A model generated the notes under the pieces. That model saw only the letters and a program-made list of their open reading frames with translations, was not told where the DNA came from and ran no database searches. Positions 26,337 through 35,211 of a stretch of 54,829 nucleotides of DNA are shown here, piece by piece. The DNA lies in the NCBI GenBank assembly GCA_900290245.1, contig OKRB01000095.1:1-54829 (forward strand), in the 5' to 3' direction. The stretch is from Candidatus Sulfuritelmatomonas gaucii. Its GTDB lineage: Bacteria; Acidobacteriota; Terriglobia; Terriglobales; Acidobacteriaceae. How positions within the stretch are numbered: position 1 is the first letter of the stretch; each line of letters starts with the position of its first letter. Made by a program: the position numbers and the translations under genes.

Positions 26337-27689
26337 ATGGCAGCGAATACAGTAACGAACTGGTTTGGCAATATCGTCTCGCATCCCAGCGTGATTGTGG
26401 AGGCAAACTCGGTTGACGACATCGTCGCGGTCTTAAAGGACCCGGTGAAATACCCTTCGCCGGTCCGCGCTGTCGGATCTAATCATTCGACCGCTCCCTG
26501 CGGGGTTGCGGATGGCGGCACCTTGATCCAGATGAAAATGAACCAGATTCTGAGTATTACCCCAACCAGTCTCACCGTTCAAGCGGATGCGGTACATATC
26601 GATATGGCAAAGGCGCTTCAAGCAAAGAACATGCAGTTTTATGTGAACACTGAGATCGGCAGCCTCTCTGCCGGAAGCGCTGCGTGTGCGGGGACAAAAG
26701 ATGCCTCCTTCCCTGGCGAGTACGGACAGGTTGGCTCGTACATCACAGGCGTCAAAATGGTGCTCCCAAGCGGTGATCTCCTTGAGATCACCGAAGAGAC
26801 GGAGCCAGATCTTATGCAGAAGATCAGGTCCAGCTACGGCCTATTTGGAATCATCTACGAAGTTACATATTCCATTCGTCCGTTAACTCCGATGCATGTT
26901 CACCACACGACCTACAGCCTACAGGACTTCATCTCTGCGCTACCCGACTTGAAAGCCCTGAATTACTCGATCATGTATTACATGTTTCCGTTTGAGAACA
27001 AGATCACGGTGGAGTTTCGCAAATACAATCCTGGCGCGACTGGAGACCCAAATTACGCTGCCTGGGCATTGAGAAATCACATCTGGGGCACGTCGGGACC
27101 TAAGTTCGGGCATGATATCGAACAGAACGTTTCCATTCCGTCTATCCGTTATGGAATCATCGATGCTTTCAATGCGGGGTGGCGTCTGCAGTTGGAAACC
27201 ATTGTTTCAAGCGACTATACTCTGCCGCCGGACCAGATCATCCGATATCCGCCAGTCTCCAACGACAGTCGATACACCTTCAGTCTCTTTGCATTTCCCG
27301 AGGATCAGTTTCCAGCCGCGGTCACAAGCTTCTTTAAATTCTGCAACGATTACTACTCGCAGAACGGATACCGTTCCAATCTTCTGTATGTCGGCTATCG
27401 CATCGCCCTGGACCAGAAGGCACTTCTCTCCTACTCCTATGACGGGACAGTGATGACGATCGATCCGGTCTCAACTGCGAATCCTGGATGGGAAGACTTC
27501 CTCTCAGCGTACAACCAGTTCTGCGTCAACCTCAACGGGAAACCGTTGTTGAATCAGACTCCAGGTCTGACGCCTGCAATTCTGCAAGGAGCTTATGGAA
27601 ACAGGTTGGAGGTTCTTGCGGAAACACGTAAGCAATACGATTCGCAGAACCGATTGCTGAACGTCTACTTCCGCCAACTACTTTCGTAA
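26337..27689 (+). CDS. FAD-linked oxidase (VAO/PCMH superfamily)
   Basis: 450 residues from ATG 26337, with GGAGGA six bases upstream; the frame stays open further left without support. The PCMH-type FAD domain covers roughly 10-200: PVRAVGSNHSTAP near residue 43, where the His is a candidate for covalent FAD attachment, and the block SYITGVKMVLPSGDLLEIT near 138. The C-terminal half is the substrate domain. Enzymes of this family oxidise sugars, lactones, sterols or aromatic alcohols and return peroxide. Making peroxide beside two peroxidases is suggestive. No signal peptide. Confidence 0.85.
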   Translation: MAANTVTNWFGNIVSHPSVIVEANSVDDIVAVLKDPVKYPSPVRAVGSNHSTAPCGVADGGTLIQMKMNQILSITPTSLTVQADAVHIDMAKALQAKNMQFYVNTEIGSLSAGSAACAGTKDASFPGEYGQVGSYITGVKMVLPSGDLLEITEETEPDLMQKIRSSYGLFGIIYEVTYSIRPLTPMHVHHTTYSLQDFISALPDLKALNYSIMYYMFPFENKITVEFRKYNPGATGDPNYAAWALRNHIWGTSGPKFGHDIEQNVSIPSIRYGIIDAFNAGWRLQLETIVSSDYTLPPDQIIRYPPVSNDSRYTFSLFAFPEDQFPAAVTSFFKFCNDYYSQNGYRSNLLYVGYRIALDQKALLSYSYDGTVMTIDPVSTANPGWEDFLSAYNQFCVNLNGKPLLNQTPGLTPAILQGAYGNRLEVLAETRKQYDSQNRLLNVYFRQLLS

Positions 27690-27893
27690 CCATACGATAC
27701 TTTTTCCCGGGTTCCGCAGCTATGCTGCGAGATCGTGCCGCACACGACAAGACGCTTGAGAACTTCTCAAGCTCAATTCTTCCATTAATACACCCCGCTG
27801 TTTCGGGCAGCTTCCGAGGGTGCGAGCGCGAAATGCGGCATCTTTGAATGGCTCGCCGGCGAGGCTAGATTCCAGAGACCAAATCTTCCCTTT

Positions 27894-28220
27894 TCACTGC
27901 AAAGCATCGGTGGAATTCTCACAGTGGATGACGATGGACGGATTCTGCTGACAACTCCAGTGGGGTTGCGGATTGGGGACTCGAAGAGATGGCGGATGGT
28001 TGACCGGTCGGTTGGGCTTCGTGAGACACTTGGCGTCGCTTGCCATGCCGGCGTCAATCGCGACAATGACAGCGAGCCGGGAAATCCTCCAATGCTCCGC
28101 AAACACCTGGGCGACAACGCGATCGATTCCGTATACGGGCTCCGACTCAAATTGAACCGGATAGATGAGCATTCTGAGAACTGCAGCTCCCTGCCGGTCG
28201 AAGTCACGTTCTTCACTCAT
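27894..28220 (-). CDS. Possible small hypothetical protein
   Basis: 108 residues: MSEERDFDRQGAAVLRMLI, then a segment with VVAQVFAEHWRISRLAVIV. The first 60 residues look protein-like; the last 40 (Pro, Ser, His and Cys rich) do not. The ribosome site is weak, and an overlapping plus-strand frame of similar length exists. It lies 105 bases after the DUF5995 gene on the same strand. It may be a real gene with a drifted 3' end or a chance frame. Confidence 0.3.
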   Translation of the reverse strand: MSEERDFDRQGAAVLRMLIYPVQFESEPVYGIDRVVAQVFAEHWRISRLAVIVAIDAGMASDAKCLTKPNRPVNHPPSLRVPNPQPHWSCQQNPSIVIHCENSTDALQ

Positions 28221-28325
28221 GGCAAATCACTCAGCAGAAGCCGATCACATAACCGGAATCCGAGCAGACCCATCGTCGTGATCGTTCCCAAATGCGGAAT
28301 ACGCGATATCTCACGCATGGCGCAT

Positions 28326-29054
28326 TCAGACGGCAAGGATAGCGCGGCCCAGAGCGCCGGTCGTGGCGTCTTGCGCTGTGATCGCAGCATCGCGAGTGAG
28401 CCCCGTTAGATCGCGCAAGTGGTTGGCGAAGTCCCAGGCAAGGTTGCGCGCGCTGCAAATGTCCCAGAAGGCGAGCAGCCGGCCGATCTTGCCCGTATCT
28501 TCCGCAAGCACGCCGAGCGTATCCGTAGCGAGCATGTTCAGCGCCGAGGGCATCACCGTTTTCAGCAGTGCATTCACTGATTGGTAATCGGCGGACTCTG
28601 CGCTGCCCGCTACTGGAATCACATTCAACCTGGCATCGGTGGCCAGCAGCGCGAGCGCGAGGTCGTGGTTGATGTGAGCGTTCATTCCCGCAAGCGCAAA
28701 CTGGATGCGATCAATGCCCGCGCTATAGCGGGCCTCAAATAGGGCGTTCCATGCCGAGGGCACAGAGCCTCGGCTCAGATAGCCGGCGACAGCACCGAAA
28801 TAGAAGCCAGCAAAGACAACATCGAGATAGTCGAGCCAAACCGGGCTCTGCCACGCGCCGCCGGGTGGGCACAGATCGACCTGCTGCGTCACCATCAGGT
28901 AAAGCCGGTTGAACCACTTCAGGCCATCGGTCACCGGCAAGAGTGCATCGATAGCCTGCATGCGCGCGATCACGTCCGGAATCGTCGCCAGGGATGGCCC
29001 GCTGACAAGGCTGTAAAGCGGCTCGTCCACCGGGGATGGGGTCGCCGTTTGCAT
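28326..29054 (-). CDS. DUF5995 family protein
   Basis: 242 residues from the ATG at 29052-29054 (GAGGAG upstream); the longer frame to 29177 lacks a ribosome site. The blocks GLKWFNRLYLMVTQQVD, then YSAGIDRIQFALAGMNAHIN followed by HDLALALLAT, match my memory of DUF5995, a helical family of unknown function with conserved His and Asn-His-Asp residues that could bind metal. No signal peptide. It is divergent from the TIR gene across 360 bases. Confidence 0.72.
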   Translation of the reverse strand: MQTATPSPVDEPLYSLVSGPSLATIPDVIARMQAIDALLPVTDGLKWFNRLYLMVTQQVDLCPPGGAWQSPVWLDYLDVVFAGFYFGAVAGYLSRGSVPSAWNALFEARYSAGIDRIQFALAGMNAHINHDLALALLATDARLNVIPVAGSAESADYQSVNALLKTVMPSALNMLATDTLGVLAEDTGKIGRLLAFWDICSARNLAWDFANHLRDLTGLTRDAAITAQDATTGALGRAILAV

Positions 29055-29143
29055 GCGCGATCTCCTCAAGCAATTCGCCGCAGTATAAGCCATCCGGTTG
29101 GATTTGAGCAGTAGGGCCCGCAAAGTCGCAACGAGAACACCAC

Positions 29144-29177
29144 AATTGGCGCATTTTTCTGCGACAAATTGGCGCAT
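29144..29177. repeat. 11-bp direct repeats in TIR/DUF5995 intergenic region
   Basis: AATTGGCGCAT occurs at 29144-29154 and 29167-29177, start to start 23 bases, about two turns of the helix. Paired sites of this kind on one face of DNA are typical for regulator binding between divergent genes. Confidence 0.45.
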
Positions 29178-29301
29178 CTATGGGGAATTGTGCGTTTGCG
29201 CCACGAAAAAGCATGCCTACACCTGATCTGCAGGCCCATACTTTGTGGCAGCAACAAGAAGTGCAAACGGATTTACCGGGAAGAGTCGGGGTCTGCGATT
29301 G

Positions 29302-29338
29302 AAACGCAACGAAGCGGGTACACTCAGGTTTTGCGTTT
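29302..29338. promoter_or_regulatory. 8-bp inverted repeat upstream of TIR gene
   Basis: AAACGCAA (29302-29309) and TTGCGTTT (29331-29338) are exact reverse complements 21 bases apart, 77 bases ahead of the TIR start. It could be an operator. The rest of 29055-29414 shows no gene. Confidence 0.4.
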
Positions 29339-29414
29339 TAGACTATTTAAGCGGTCTCTTGGCTAGGAGCTTTGTTTCTCCGAAGGATCAGGCAAGACAT
29401 ACCGGAGGTCTGCG

Positions 29415-30173
29415 TTGCGCTCCATCTTCATCAACTATCGAAGGAACGATTCGGAAGGCGAGGCAGGTCGCCTCTTCGACGATCTGGCGTCGCGCTTCGG
29501 CGATGAGTCAGTGTTTATGGACGTGGCAGCGATTGAACCGGGGCGTGACTTCAGAAAGGCTATCGACCAGAGCGTAGCGAACTGCAGCGCTCTTCTGGCG
29601 ATCATCGGCCTGGAGTGGCTGGAGGCAAAGGATGCATCGGGAGGACGCCGCCTGGGCGACCCCAACGATTTTGTCCGAATCGAGCTGGCTTCGGCTCTCA
29701 GGCGCGATATACCAGTGGTGCCTGTGCTCGTCCGCGGAGCCAAGATGCCGCGCGTTGATCAACTGCCCGACGACCTCAAGGAACTTGCTTACAGGAATGC
29801 CGTCGAATTGACCCATGCAAGGTGGAAGTCTGATGTCCAGGTGCTGGTCCGGGCGCTTCAGCCGTTTATCGACCCGTCTCACGCGGAGGGTGCAGATAGA
29901 CAGAAGGAGCCCGGTGAGACTAGAACTGGAGGCCCGGCGGCACAGGTCTCAGGTGAGGCGACCAATGGCGCGGCAGTTGCCTCAACGATTGACGCGCAAA
30001 CGATGGCACGCGTCGCGGAGGAATTGGCCGTGTTCATCGGACCGATTGCGGAGGTTGTCGTGAAGCGGGCAGCGAAAAGGTGCACTTCAGCAAAAGATCT
30101 CTGCGCGATGGTAGCGCAAGAGATCGAATTCGAGTTGGACCGAGCGAAGTTCTTGAGGTCATGCCAGAACTAG
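29415..30173 (+). CDS. TIR domain protein with C-terminal helical module
   Basis: 252 residues from TTG 29415; GGAGG six bases upstream fixes this rare start. The TIR domain covers 1-150: SIFINYRRNDSEGEAGRLFD, VFMDVAAIEPGRDFRKAID, LLAIIGLEWLEA. A linker of about 45 residues leads to a C-terminal unit (AEELAVFIGPIAEVVVKRAA, then AQEIEFELDRAKFL) of a type also found at the ends of some signalling proteins such as kinases. Bacterial TIR domains often cleave NAD+ or bind nucleotide signals; this one may signal or defend. No adjacent sensor gene of a known defence system is visible. Confidence 0.85.
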   Translation: MRSIFINYRRNDSEGEAGRLFDDLASRFGDESVFMDVAAIEPGRDFRKAIDQSVANCSALLAIIGLEWLEAKDASGGRRLGDPNDFVRIELASALRRDIPVVPVLVRGAKMPRVDQLPDDLKELAYRNAVELTHARWKSDVQVLVRALQPFIDPSHAEGADRQKEPGETRTGGPAAQVSGEATNGAAVASTIDAQTMARVAEELAVFIGPIAEVVVKRAAKRCTSAKDLCAMVAQEIEFELDRAKFLRSCQN

Positions 30174-30212
30174 CTGAATTGCATTTGCCAATGGCCGCAA
30201 GAAGTCCCGCCT

Positions 30213-31106
30213 TTACTCCTCTTCAAACATCTTGAGTGCCTTGGCCAGACTAACCTGCATTCGGTTGAAGGATGACGCTACATTTGCTATCTCGTCTTTT
30301 CCTTGAATCTGGACTGGAGGCACATTTTTCTCGCCACGACTGATGCGGTCGGCGGTATCGGAGACAATCCGCAGCGGACGAATGACTAACCAGTAAACTG
30401 CTGCATCCAACGCCACAATCGCCGCAATCATCGTCAACAGAAGGAAAAACAGCAGCCGACGATACGCGCGATCCGCATTGGCCACGGGCACTGACAGCGG
30501 CACAGAGACAATCTGTGCTCCGATAATCTCGTTTTCCTTCCACCCAAAACCGTTGGCCGAGCCATACACGGCAATCAGCGCCTTGGGTGCCGCCGCGGGC
30601 GTGCCGTGGCACTCGAGGCACTCTTTGGTTGCCTTGATGGGGGTGGCAAGATACAACGCTGGGACCATTGCTGTAGGTCGCTCGCCGGTCTTTTCAGGTT
30701 CATCGCGGTGGTCGCGTAGCCAATCGATAATTTCGACTTCCCAACCCGTAGCGCGATCCTCGGGATCGGTAGGATTCAGCGCGGATTCTTTGTATGTGTA
30801 GTCGGGGTAGTCTTTGCGCAGCTTGGCGAAGGTCGTTGTCGCCGCATAGGCAGGAATTGTCTCGGGGAGGAATCTAAGGTGGTGGCGCGGGTTCTGCTGG
30901 AGCAAAGGCGAAACCTCGTCTGCAGTGTAGTCGCGCACCGACCGAGCGCTCGTCATCATCAGCCGCTCCTGCGCCTGTACTTCTTCCTTTGCGCTGCCGA
31001 TGAGATAGGAGTGAGCTAGCTGAGAAATCAACACTCCGCCGGCCGCAAAGACTAAGAGAAGAATCAGATTGAACTTGGCCAGAAGTTTCACTTTGCCTTC
31101 TTCCAT
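30213..31106 (-). CDS. DUF3365 haem-binding sensor with HAMP domain
   Basis: 297 residues from the ATG at 31104-31106; a TTG at 31139 is possible. Membrane segments at ~12-32 (NLILLLVFAAGGVLISQLA) and ~218-240 (LLFFLLLTMIAAIVALDAAV) enclose a periplasmic DUF3365 domain with a c-type haem motif CLECH near residue 165. A HAMP domain follows (RPLRIVSDTADRISRG). It ends after HAMP with no kinase, cyclase or methyl-accepting part, so it must pass its redox or gas signal to a partner protein or is a truncated receptor. Confidence 0.82.
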   Translation of the reverse strand: MEEGKVKLLAKFNLILLLVFAAGGVLISQLAHSYLIGSAKEEVQAQERLMMTSARSVRDYTADEVSPLLQQNPRHHLRFLPETIPAYAATTTFAKLRKDYPDYTYKESALNPTDPEDRATGWEVEIIDWLRDHRDEPEKTGERPTAMVPALYLATPIKATKECLECHGTPAAAPKALIAVYGSANGFGWKENEIIGAQIVSVPLSVPVANADRAYRRLLFFLLLTMIAAIVALDAAVYWLVIRPLRIVSDTADRISRGEKNVPPVQIQGKDEIANVASSFNRMQVSLAKALKMFEEE

Positions 31107-31222
31107 CCCTATTCGGACATACTCAACTCGCCCGATCAATAGTCGCCCGTCCGGGAACTGACGCAGGCGCAGAGTTTGTTGCAGGGCTTATGCCCCCATG
31201 GACTACCTCTCGCCCCGTATGG

Positions 31223-31717
31223 TCAGGAGGCGACAGGTGGGGTCAGGTTCCCCTGGTTTTTTGACGACTGTTGCTGCACCGATGCCCACTGCGCGTGTTC
31301 CTGTGAGACGGTTGATTCGACGCGCTCGGCGAGCAGAGCACGAGGGTTTACTGCCGTCGCGTATGGGCCGGCTTTGGCGAGGTAGACATATTTCTCGTGT
31401 TTTAGAGCTTCACAGGTGGAGCGGTAATTGGTCCAGTTTTGCTGATACTGGTTGAGATGAAGCATGCCCTCCAGGAATGTAATAAGTACGCCAAGCGCTC
31501 CGATAACTAATTTGTCGTGTGGGTAGTTTTGCCCGGCCAGAAAGGGGATTGCCGCGGCAGCGAGTATTTCGACGATTTTGATTCGTTTGAAGATGCGTTG
31601 TGAAGAGCGGCTTTTGCGGTCGTACCAGGCGATCTGCTCTTCGAGGCGGCCGTAAATCGGGTCAGCTTTAGAGTTGGGAGCTTGGACCTCCGGTTGAGCT
31701 GAGTTCTGTTCAGGCAT
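31223..31717 (-). CDS. SLATT/DUF4231 two-helix membrane protein
   Basis: 164 residues. It starts with a polar stretch, then RLEEQIAWYDRKSRSSQR, two membrane helices (VEILAAAAIPFLAG and LVIGALGVLITFLEGMLHL), then QNWTNYRSTCEALKHEKYV. That order is the SLATT fold (DUF4231), a membrane effector family often tied to nucleotide-signal or conflict systems where membrane disruption is proposed. No SMODS or SLOG partner is next to it. The DUF3365 gene follows about 117 bases downstream on the same strand. Confidence 0.78.
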   Translation of the reverse strand: MPEQNSAQPEVQAPNSKADPIYGRLEEQIAWYDRKSRSSQRIFKRIKIVEILAAAAIPFLAGQNYPHDKLVIGALGVLITFLEGMLHLNQYQQNWTNYRSTCEALKHEKYVYLAKAGPYATAVNPRALLAERVESTVSQEHAQWASVQQQSSKNQGNLTPPVAS

Positions 31718-32195
31718 TGGAAAGTACCCTCAAAAAACCAGTACGAGATTAATCTGTCAACCCTGGCGGGGTCTCCGAGACTCAGCGCCCTTAGGGTCAA
31801 CTGGTTCAAACTCGTATCGTTGTAAAGCTCTGGATCGAATGCAATTACTTGCGATAGTAGCACAACGCTTAGCTATTTACTCCAGACAATTCCGAACCAC
31901 GTACCAGACGACGTTTTCAGAGACTCCTTTGTCCCATGCGGTTCCGTGCCAGCTGCGGCAACAGCTTTAGGAAGGCCAAGGGTCACACGTTTCCGGCCCT
32001 AGAGCTTGTCCAAACTCGCATGGCAGAAGTGAATGAAAAGGCCGAGTTGCCGGACTCCCTTTTCTTTCTTGATTCCGAGGCAGCGAAAATCGAAGCAGCG
32101 ATGGGGAAACCCACCGGAAAACGACCCCCAATAAGCAGTGTTTCTAGATAGCCTCGACATACGCTTGAAAGCGAGCGGGAAACTGTAATGCATCC
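31718..32195. other. Intergenic region, no firm gene
   Basis: About 480 bases upstream of the SLATT gene. A 71-codon plus frame at 31936-32151 lacks a ribosome site and any recognisable sequence. The region ends where IS110 homology begins, so it may be old insertion debris. Confidence 0.4.
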
Positions 32196-32570
32196 GCATT
32201 CGCCTCTTGGCTCGGCCTGTGTCCGGAAAAGAAGATCAGCGGCGGAAAAGTGCTCTTCACAAAGAGCAGACGAGTCCGAAGCCGCGTCGCCATCGCACTC
32301 CGTCTTGCGGCACGTTCTTTACATCATGCCAAAGACTACATGGGAGAGTTCTTCCGCAGGATCTGCCGCAAGCTCGGAAAACCTCAAGCTATTACAGCTA
32401 CAGCTCACAAGCTTGCCCGAATCGTCTACCACCTGCTCAGCACCCGAGAGGCATATGACGAATCCGTGTTCGACAAATGCGAAGAGGAGGCGTTCAAGCG
32501 TGCCGAGATGCGCCTTCGCAGGCAGGCCGCACACCTTGGATTTCGAATCATTACGGCAAAGGAAGGTTGA
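32196..32570 (+). pseudogene. IS110-family transposase C-terminal remnant
   Basis: Translation from 32199 reads FASWLGLCPEKKISGGKVL, then ALRLAARSLHHAKDYMGEFF, then KAITATAHKLARIVYHLL, ending GFRIIT and a stop at 32570. These are typical C-terminal blocks of IS110 transposases, which act as RNA-guided DEDD/Ser recombinases in the full-length form. The N-terminal catalytic half is absent and a stop lies just upstream in frame (32166), so this is a dead tail of about 125 codons out of roughly 330-400. Confidence 0.72.
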
Positions 32571-33035
32571 TTGTTCCTTGGGAGTCGGCCAGTATCCTGG
32601 AATCTGGTCACCGAGCCAATGCTGGAGAACGGGGCGGCCACCAGCAATCCATCGGTATGAGCGGCGGTCTCCTCATCGGAATTCCGTGAACATTACTGAG
32701 CCTCGGCCAATCGTCGCCTGACGTCAACAGCCCAAAGCACGTTTCCAGGCAGGATTTCCTTGGGAACGAGCATCCATGTTCACCGAAAATCCCTCCCGGT
32801 CCCTTCGGCGTTGCTGGTACCGAACCAGAAAGTGTTTACTTCTATATAACTGACGAGTGGACGACAAACCGGCCGCAGCTGGGTCAATGAGTGTCGCGCC
32901 CTATTAAGGTAAGCTCTACCTAAGCACACTGTCGTCTGTCTTAAGGAGCACTGCTAGCGTTGAAAGACAACGGAGTAACGATTGTCTATCCCTACTGTTT
33001 GGGCTGCGAACAATCGAATCGTGGCTTGTTACTGA
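32571..33035. other. Intergenic debris between two remnants
   Basis: No supported gene. It lies between the IS110 tail and a HAD phosphatase fragment. No terminal inverted repeat was found by eye. Confidence 0.35.
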
Positions 33036-33106
33036 TGAGACGACGCGCGGTTTTTCTAGACCTGAATGGCACATTGGTATTGCCCATAAAGCCGCGCAGT
33101 TTGAGT
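33036..33106 (+). pseudogene. HAD phosphatase N-terminal fragment
   Basis: ATG 33036 opens MRRRAVFLDLNGTLVLPIKP, where DLNGT is a form of the HAD catalytic motif DxDGT with Asn in place of the second Asp. Family resemblance ends near 33106, where the sequence passes into the C-terminal part of the small gene at 33107 in another frame. It is a 23-codon scrap of a phosphatase gene left at a recombination junction. Confidence 0.45.
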
Positions 33107-33327
33107 GAACTACCTTCGGCTTCATGCTGGGTGAAGCTCTCGGCGGCAAGGGCCGCATCAGAAAATATCTGGAACAGGCCAATGACGATCTTCGTGAACA
33201 ACTCCAGCAGGGCCAGCCCGGCGAATCAAACCTGAGCGAAAAACTCGACCGCCAAAGCAAAATCCTCAACGAGATCCACCGCTACCTTATCCCTGTGACA
33301 AAAAGCCCCGAAACACCCACCTCGTAA
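33107..33327 (+). pseudogene. Truncated copy of the resolvase-linked small membrane gene
   Basis: From TTFGFMLGEALGGKGRIRKY to the stop at 33327 this matches the 88-residue protein at 52775-53041 (ATFGFMIGEALGGQARVRKY, later DELRDQL versus DDLREQL). The first ~18 residues, which form the membrane start in the other copy, are missing; an internal ATG at 33124 could still yield 67 residues. It is followed by the same type of hairpin as the full copy. A decayed right end of a mobile module is the best reading. Confidence 0.6.
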
Positions 33328-33339
33328 ATCCCACAAAAC

Positions 33340-33370
33340 ACACGGCCGGAATGACACAATCCGGCCGTGT
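33340..33370. repeat. Palindromic repeat family, copy A
   Basis: ACACGGCCGGA (33340-33350) and TCCGGCCGTGT (33360-33370) form an exact 11-bp stem with a 9-base loop, 12 bases after the small gene stop. Directly after it comes CAAAAGGTGTGG, the tail shared with copies at 41081, 44393 and 52721. It may also serve as the terminator of the small gene. Confidence 0.7.
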
Positions 33371-33447
33371 CAAAAGGTGTGGCTTCTGGTACACCGAACA
33401 ATGTCACCGTGACGAGGAGTGCTCTGAAATGCTTGCCGGGCGAAGTT

Positions 33448-34749
33448 TCAGTGCAAGTTAGGATATGTCCGGTAGGCCACAAGCGTCGTGCTGAGCGGAG
33501 TGCCTTTCACTTGCGATGTTTTCAGCAGTACGTCGAAATACGGGAGCTTGGTTACGTGGAGCATCCTCTGGAAGTTGGATAACTGGTCTTCCGATAAGAG
33601 AAAGTCGCCGGCCGCTTCTGTGGCTTCAGAACCTGTGCCCTCAAGGAGCAGCACACTGCCATTGTGATCAGGATTGGGCAGGTAAGCCACGGTGCAATAT
33701 CCCACAGAGCCGGTCGGAATGTAGCTGCTCTGTTCGCCGGCGGCAGGTGCGCGGTTGGTTATAAAAGTAGGGGTGCCGTTATTGAGGGTCGCATTGAATG
33801 TCAACCGGCTCTCGAATAGTTCATCCCAGGGATTGGCGATCGGACTGCCAATCAGAATCACATTGTCCTGTTTGAGAAGGGTAGGCATGAATTCGCGCGC
33901 GTAATACAAATGGATATGCTGGCCGAGCGGGTCGAGCGCCAGGATACGCCGGGCCAACCTGAAGTCGCTCGAACTTTCCAAGTTCTTGGCGGCGATAAGG
34001 TTCAGCGCAGAACGCATGTCGGGGTTCAGATCTTGCTGAGTCTGAAGCTGGCCGATGTAGCTGCGGCTGAGATAATCCTGGAACGAGAATGACTTCTTGC
34101 TGATGATCTGGACCAGCGAGAAGGACGAATCGGCCATGACGACATCAGTGTCCGGACGAGCACCCAGGATATCGGACCAAAATGCCGAGACCGAAGGTTC
34201 GTAGTGCCAGGGGTAAAACGAACGTTGCATTGCGGACATCGACTGTTGCATGGAGTGATTCTGGATCCACAAGGCTGCGCAGGCGATGGCGAGCACGGCC
34301 AACCCGGCGAGCATCCAGCGGCGCTGGGCGGAAGCGGACGCAGGAGGGTGAACAACTACATCGCGAATGGCTTCCTGCTGGGGTGCGAAAATCCTCCGTT
34401 CGAACGAGAGCGTATATCTGCCCTTCGGTATGTCGACCAGAATGGAATCGCGGACGCCGGCTGAGTTGTAATACTCGATCAACTTGGTGCGCAGGCGCCC
34501 CACCTGCATCCTGACGCTCGAATCCGACTGTGGGTCAAAGTCGGCGGGACGCCCAAGCACTTCGGTGCCGATTTGATACTCCTTCAGATGGTCCGCCGGC
34601 GAGTTCAAAGTATGGTGCGCAAGGTACTGAAGCAACTTGCAGAGGGCCTCGGAGCCTTGCAGCATCGGGCTCCTGAGCAGTCGGTCAACTTGACCGAGAC
34701 AATCCGCGCGATTGGGGTCGCTTGAGTCGTCGGAACGGGCATGTGACAT
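33448..34749 (-). CDS. Membrane-anchored regulator-like protein
   Basis: 433 residues from the ATG at 34747-34749; the frame is open to 35115 but the added part is not protein-like. Residues ~20-115 form a putative DNA-binding domain (LLQYLAHHTLNSPADHLKEY, SSVRMQVGRLRTKLIEYY, VDIPKGRYTLSFE) of the kind common in Acidobacteria. One membrane helix follows (WMLAGLAVLAIACAALWI, ~145), then an extracytoplasmic domain of 270 residues. It is divergent from the TonB receptor gene, so it may sense a sugar or oligosaccharide and control that locus. Its 3' end points at repeat copy A. Confidence 0.72.
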   Translation of the reverse strand: MSHARSDDSSDPNRADCLGQVDRLLRSPMLQGSEALCKLLQYLAHHTLNSPADHLKEYQIGTEVLGRPADFDPQSDSSVRMQVGRLRTKLIEYYNSAGVRDSILVDIPKGRYTLSFERRIFAPQQEAIRDVVVHPPASASAQRRWMLAGLAVLAIACAALWIQNHSMQQSMSAMQRSFYPWHYEPSVSAFWSDILGARPDTDVVMADSSFSLVQIISKKSFSFQDYLSRSYIGQLQTQQDLNPDMRSALNLIAAKNLESSSDFRLARRILALDPLGQHIHLYYAREFMPTLLKQDNVILIGSPIANPWDELFESRLTFNATLNNGTPTFITNRAPAAGEQSSYIPTGSVGYCTVAYLPNPDHNGSVLLLEGTGSEATEAAGDFLLSEDQLSNFQRMLHVTKLPYFDVLLKTSQVKGTPLSTTLVAYRTYPNLH

Positions 34750-35211
34750 TTCGGTGACAGTGGCCCTATGTCCAAAAGAAATAAACCCTTTAAAATAGGC
34801 GGCCCAACTGGAGACTGTATTAGACGTTTTGGAGACTTCCACCTTCTCCGAATCCTCCAATACCCTCACAGCGTTACCTCCATGGTGCCCAAAATTCTCG
34901 CACATTCGAACAGAGCATGGCAATTGGTGATGCGACCCAACAGAGACGGCGATCCGGTTTGGGGGTGATTTAGGACCATTGCTTCGCGATAGGAAGTTCA
35001 AGAAATGGGCTGGCAAAAAAGCGGGCAGGCATCCAGATCTCGTGAAATCGGTTTCATCCCTCCGCGCCACGGTTTTTGAGCCGCGACCGACCGGGTCAGC
35101 ACAGATTGCCGCCACCCGGAGACTTTAACAGCGCATAACGGACGACCAAGCTCGATCTTGTTCAGCTAGCAACACGCAATACAACCATCGTTTCAAGGAG
35201 GCCGCAATCAG
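34750..35211. promoter_or_regulatory. Divergent promoter region, regulator / TonB receptor
   Basis: About 460 bases between divergent genes. No protein-like frame has a good ribosome site apart from the receptor itself (AAGGAGG before 35212). The promoters for both genes must lie here; I cannot place them by eye. Confidence 0.45.

Noticed and set aside
31936..32151. 71-codon plus frame before the IS110 remnant
   Set aside because: No ribosome site and no similarity that I can see.
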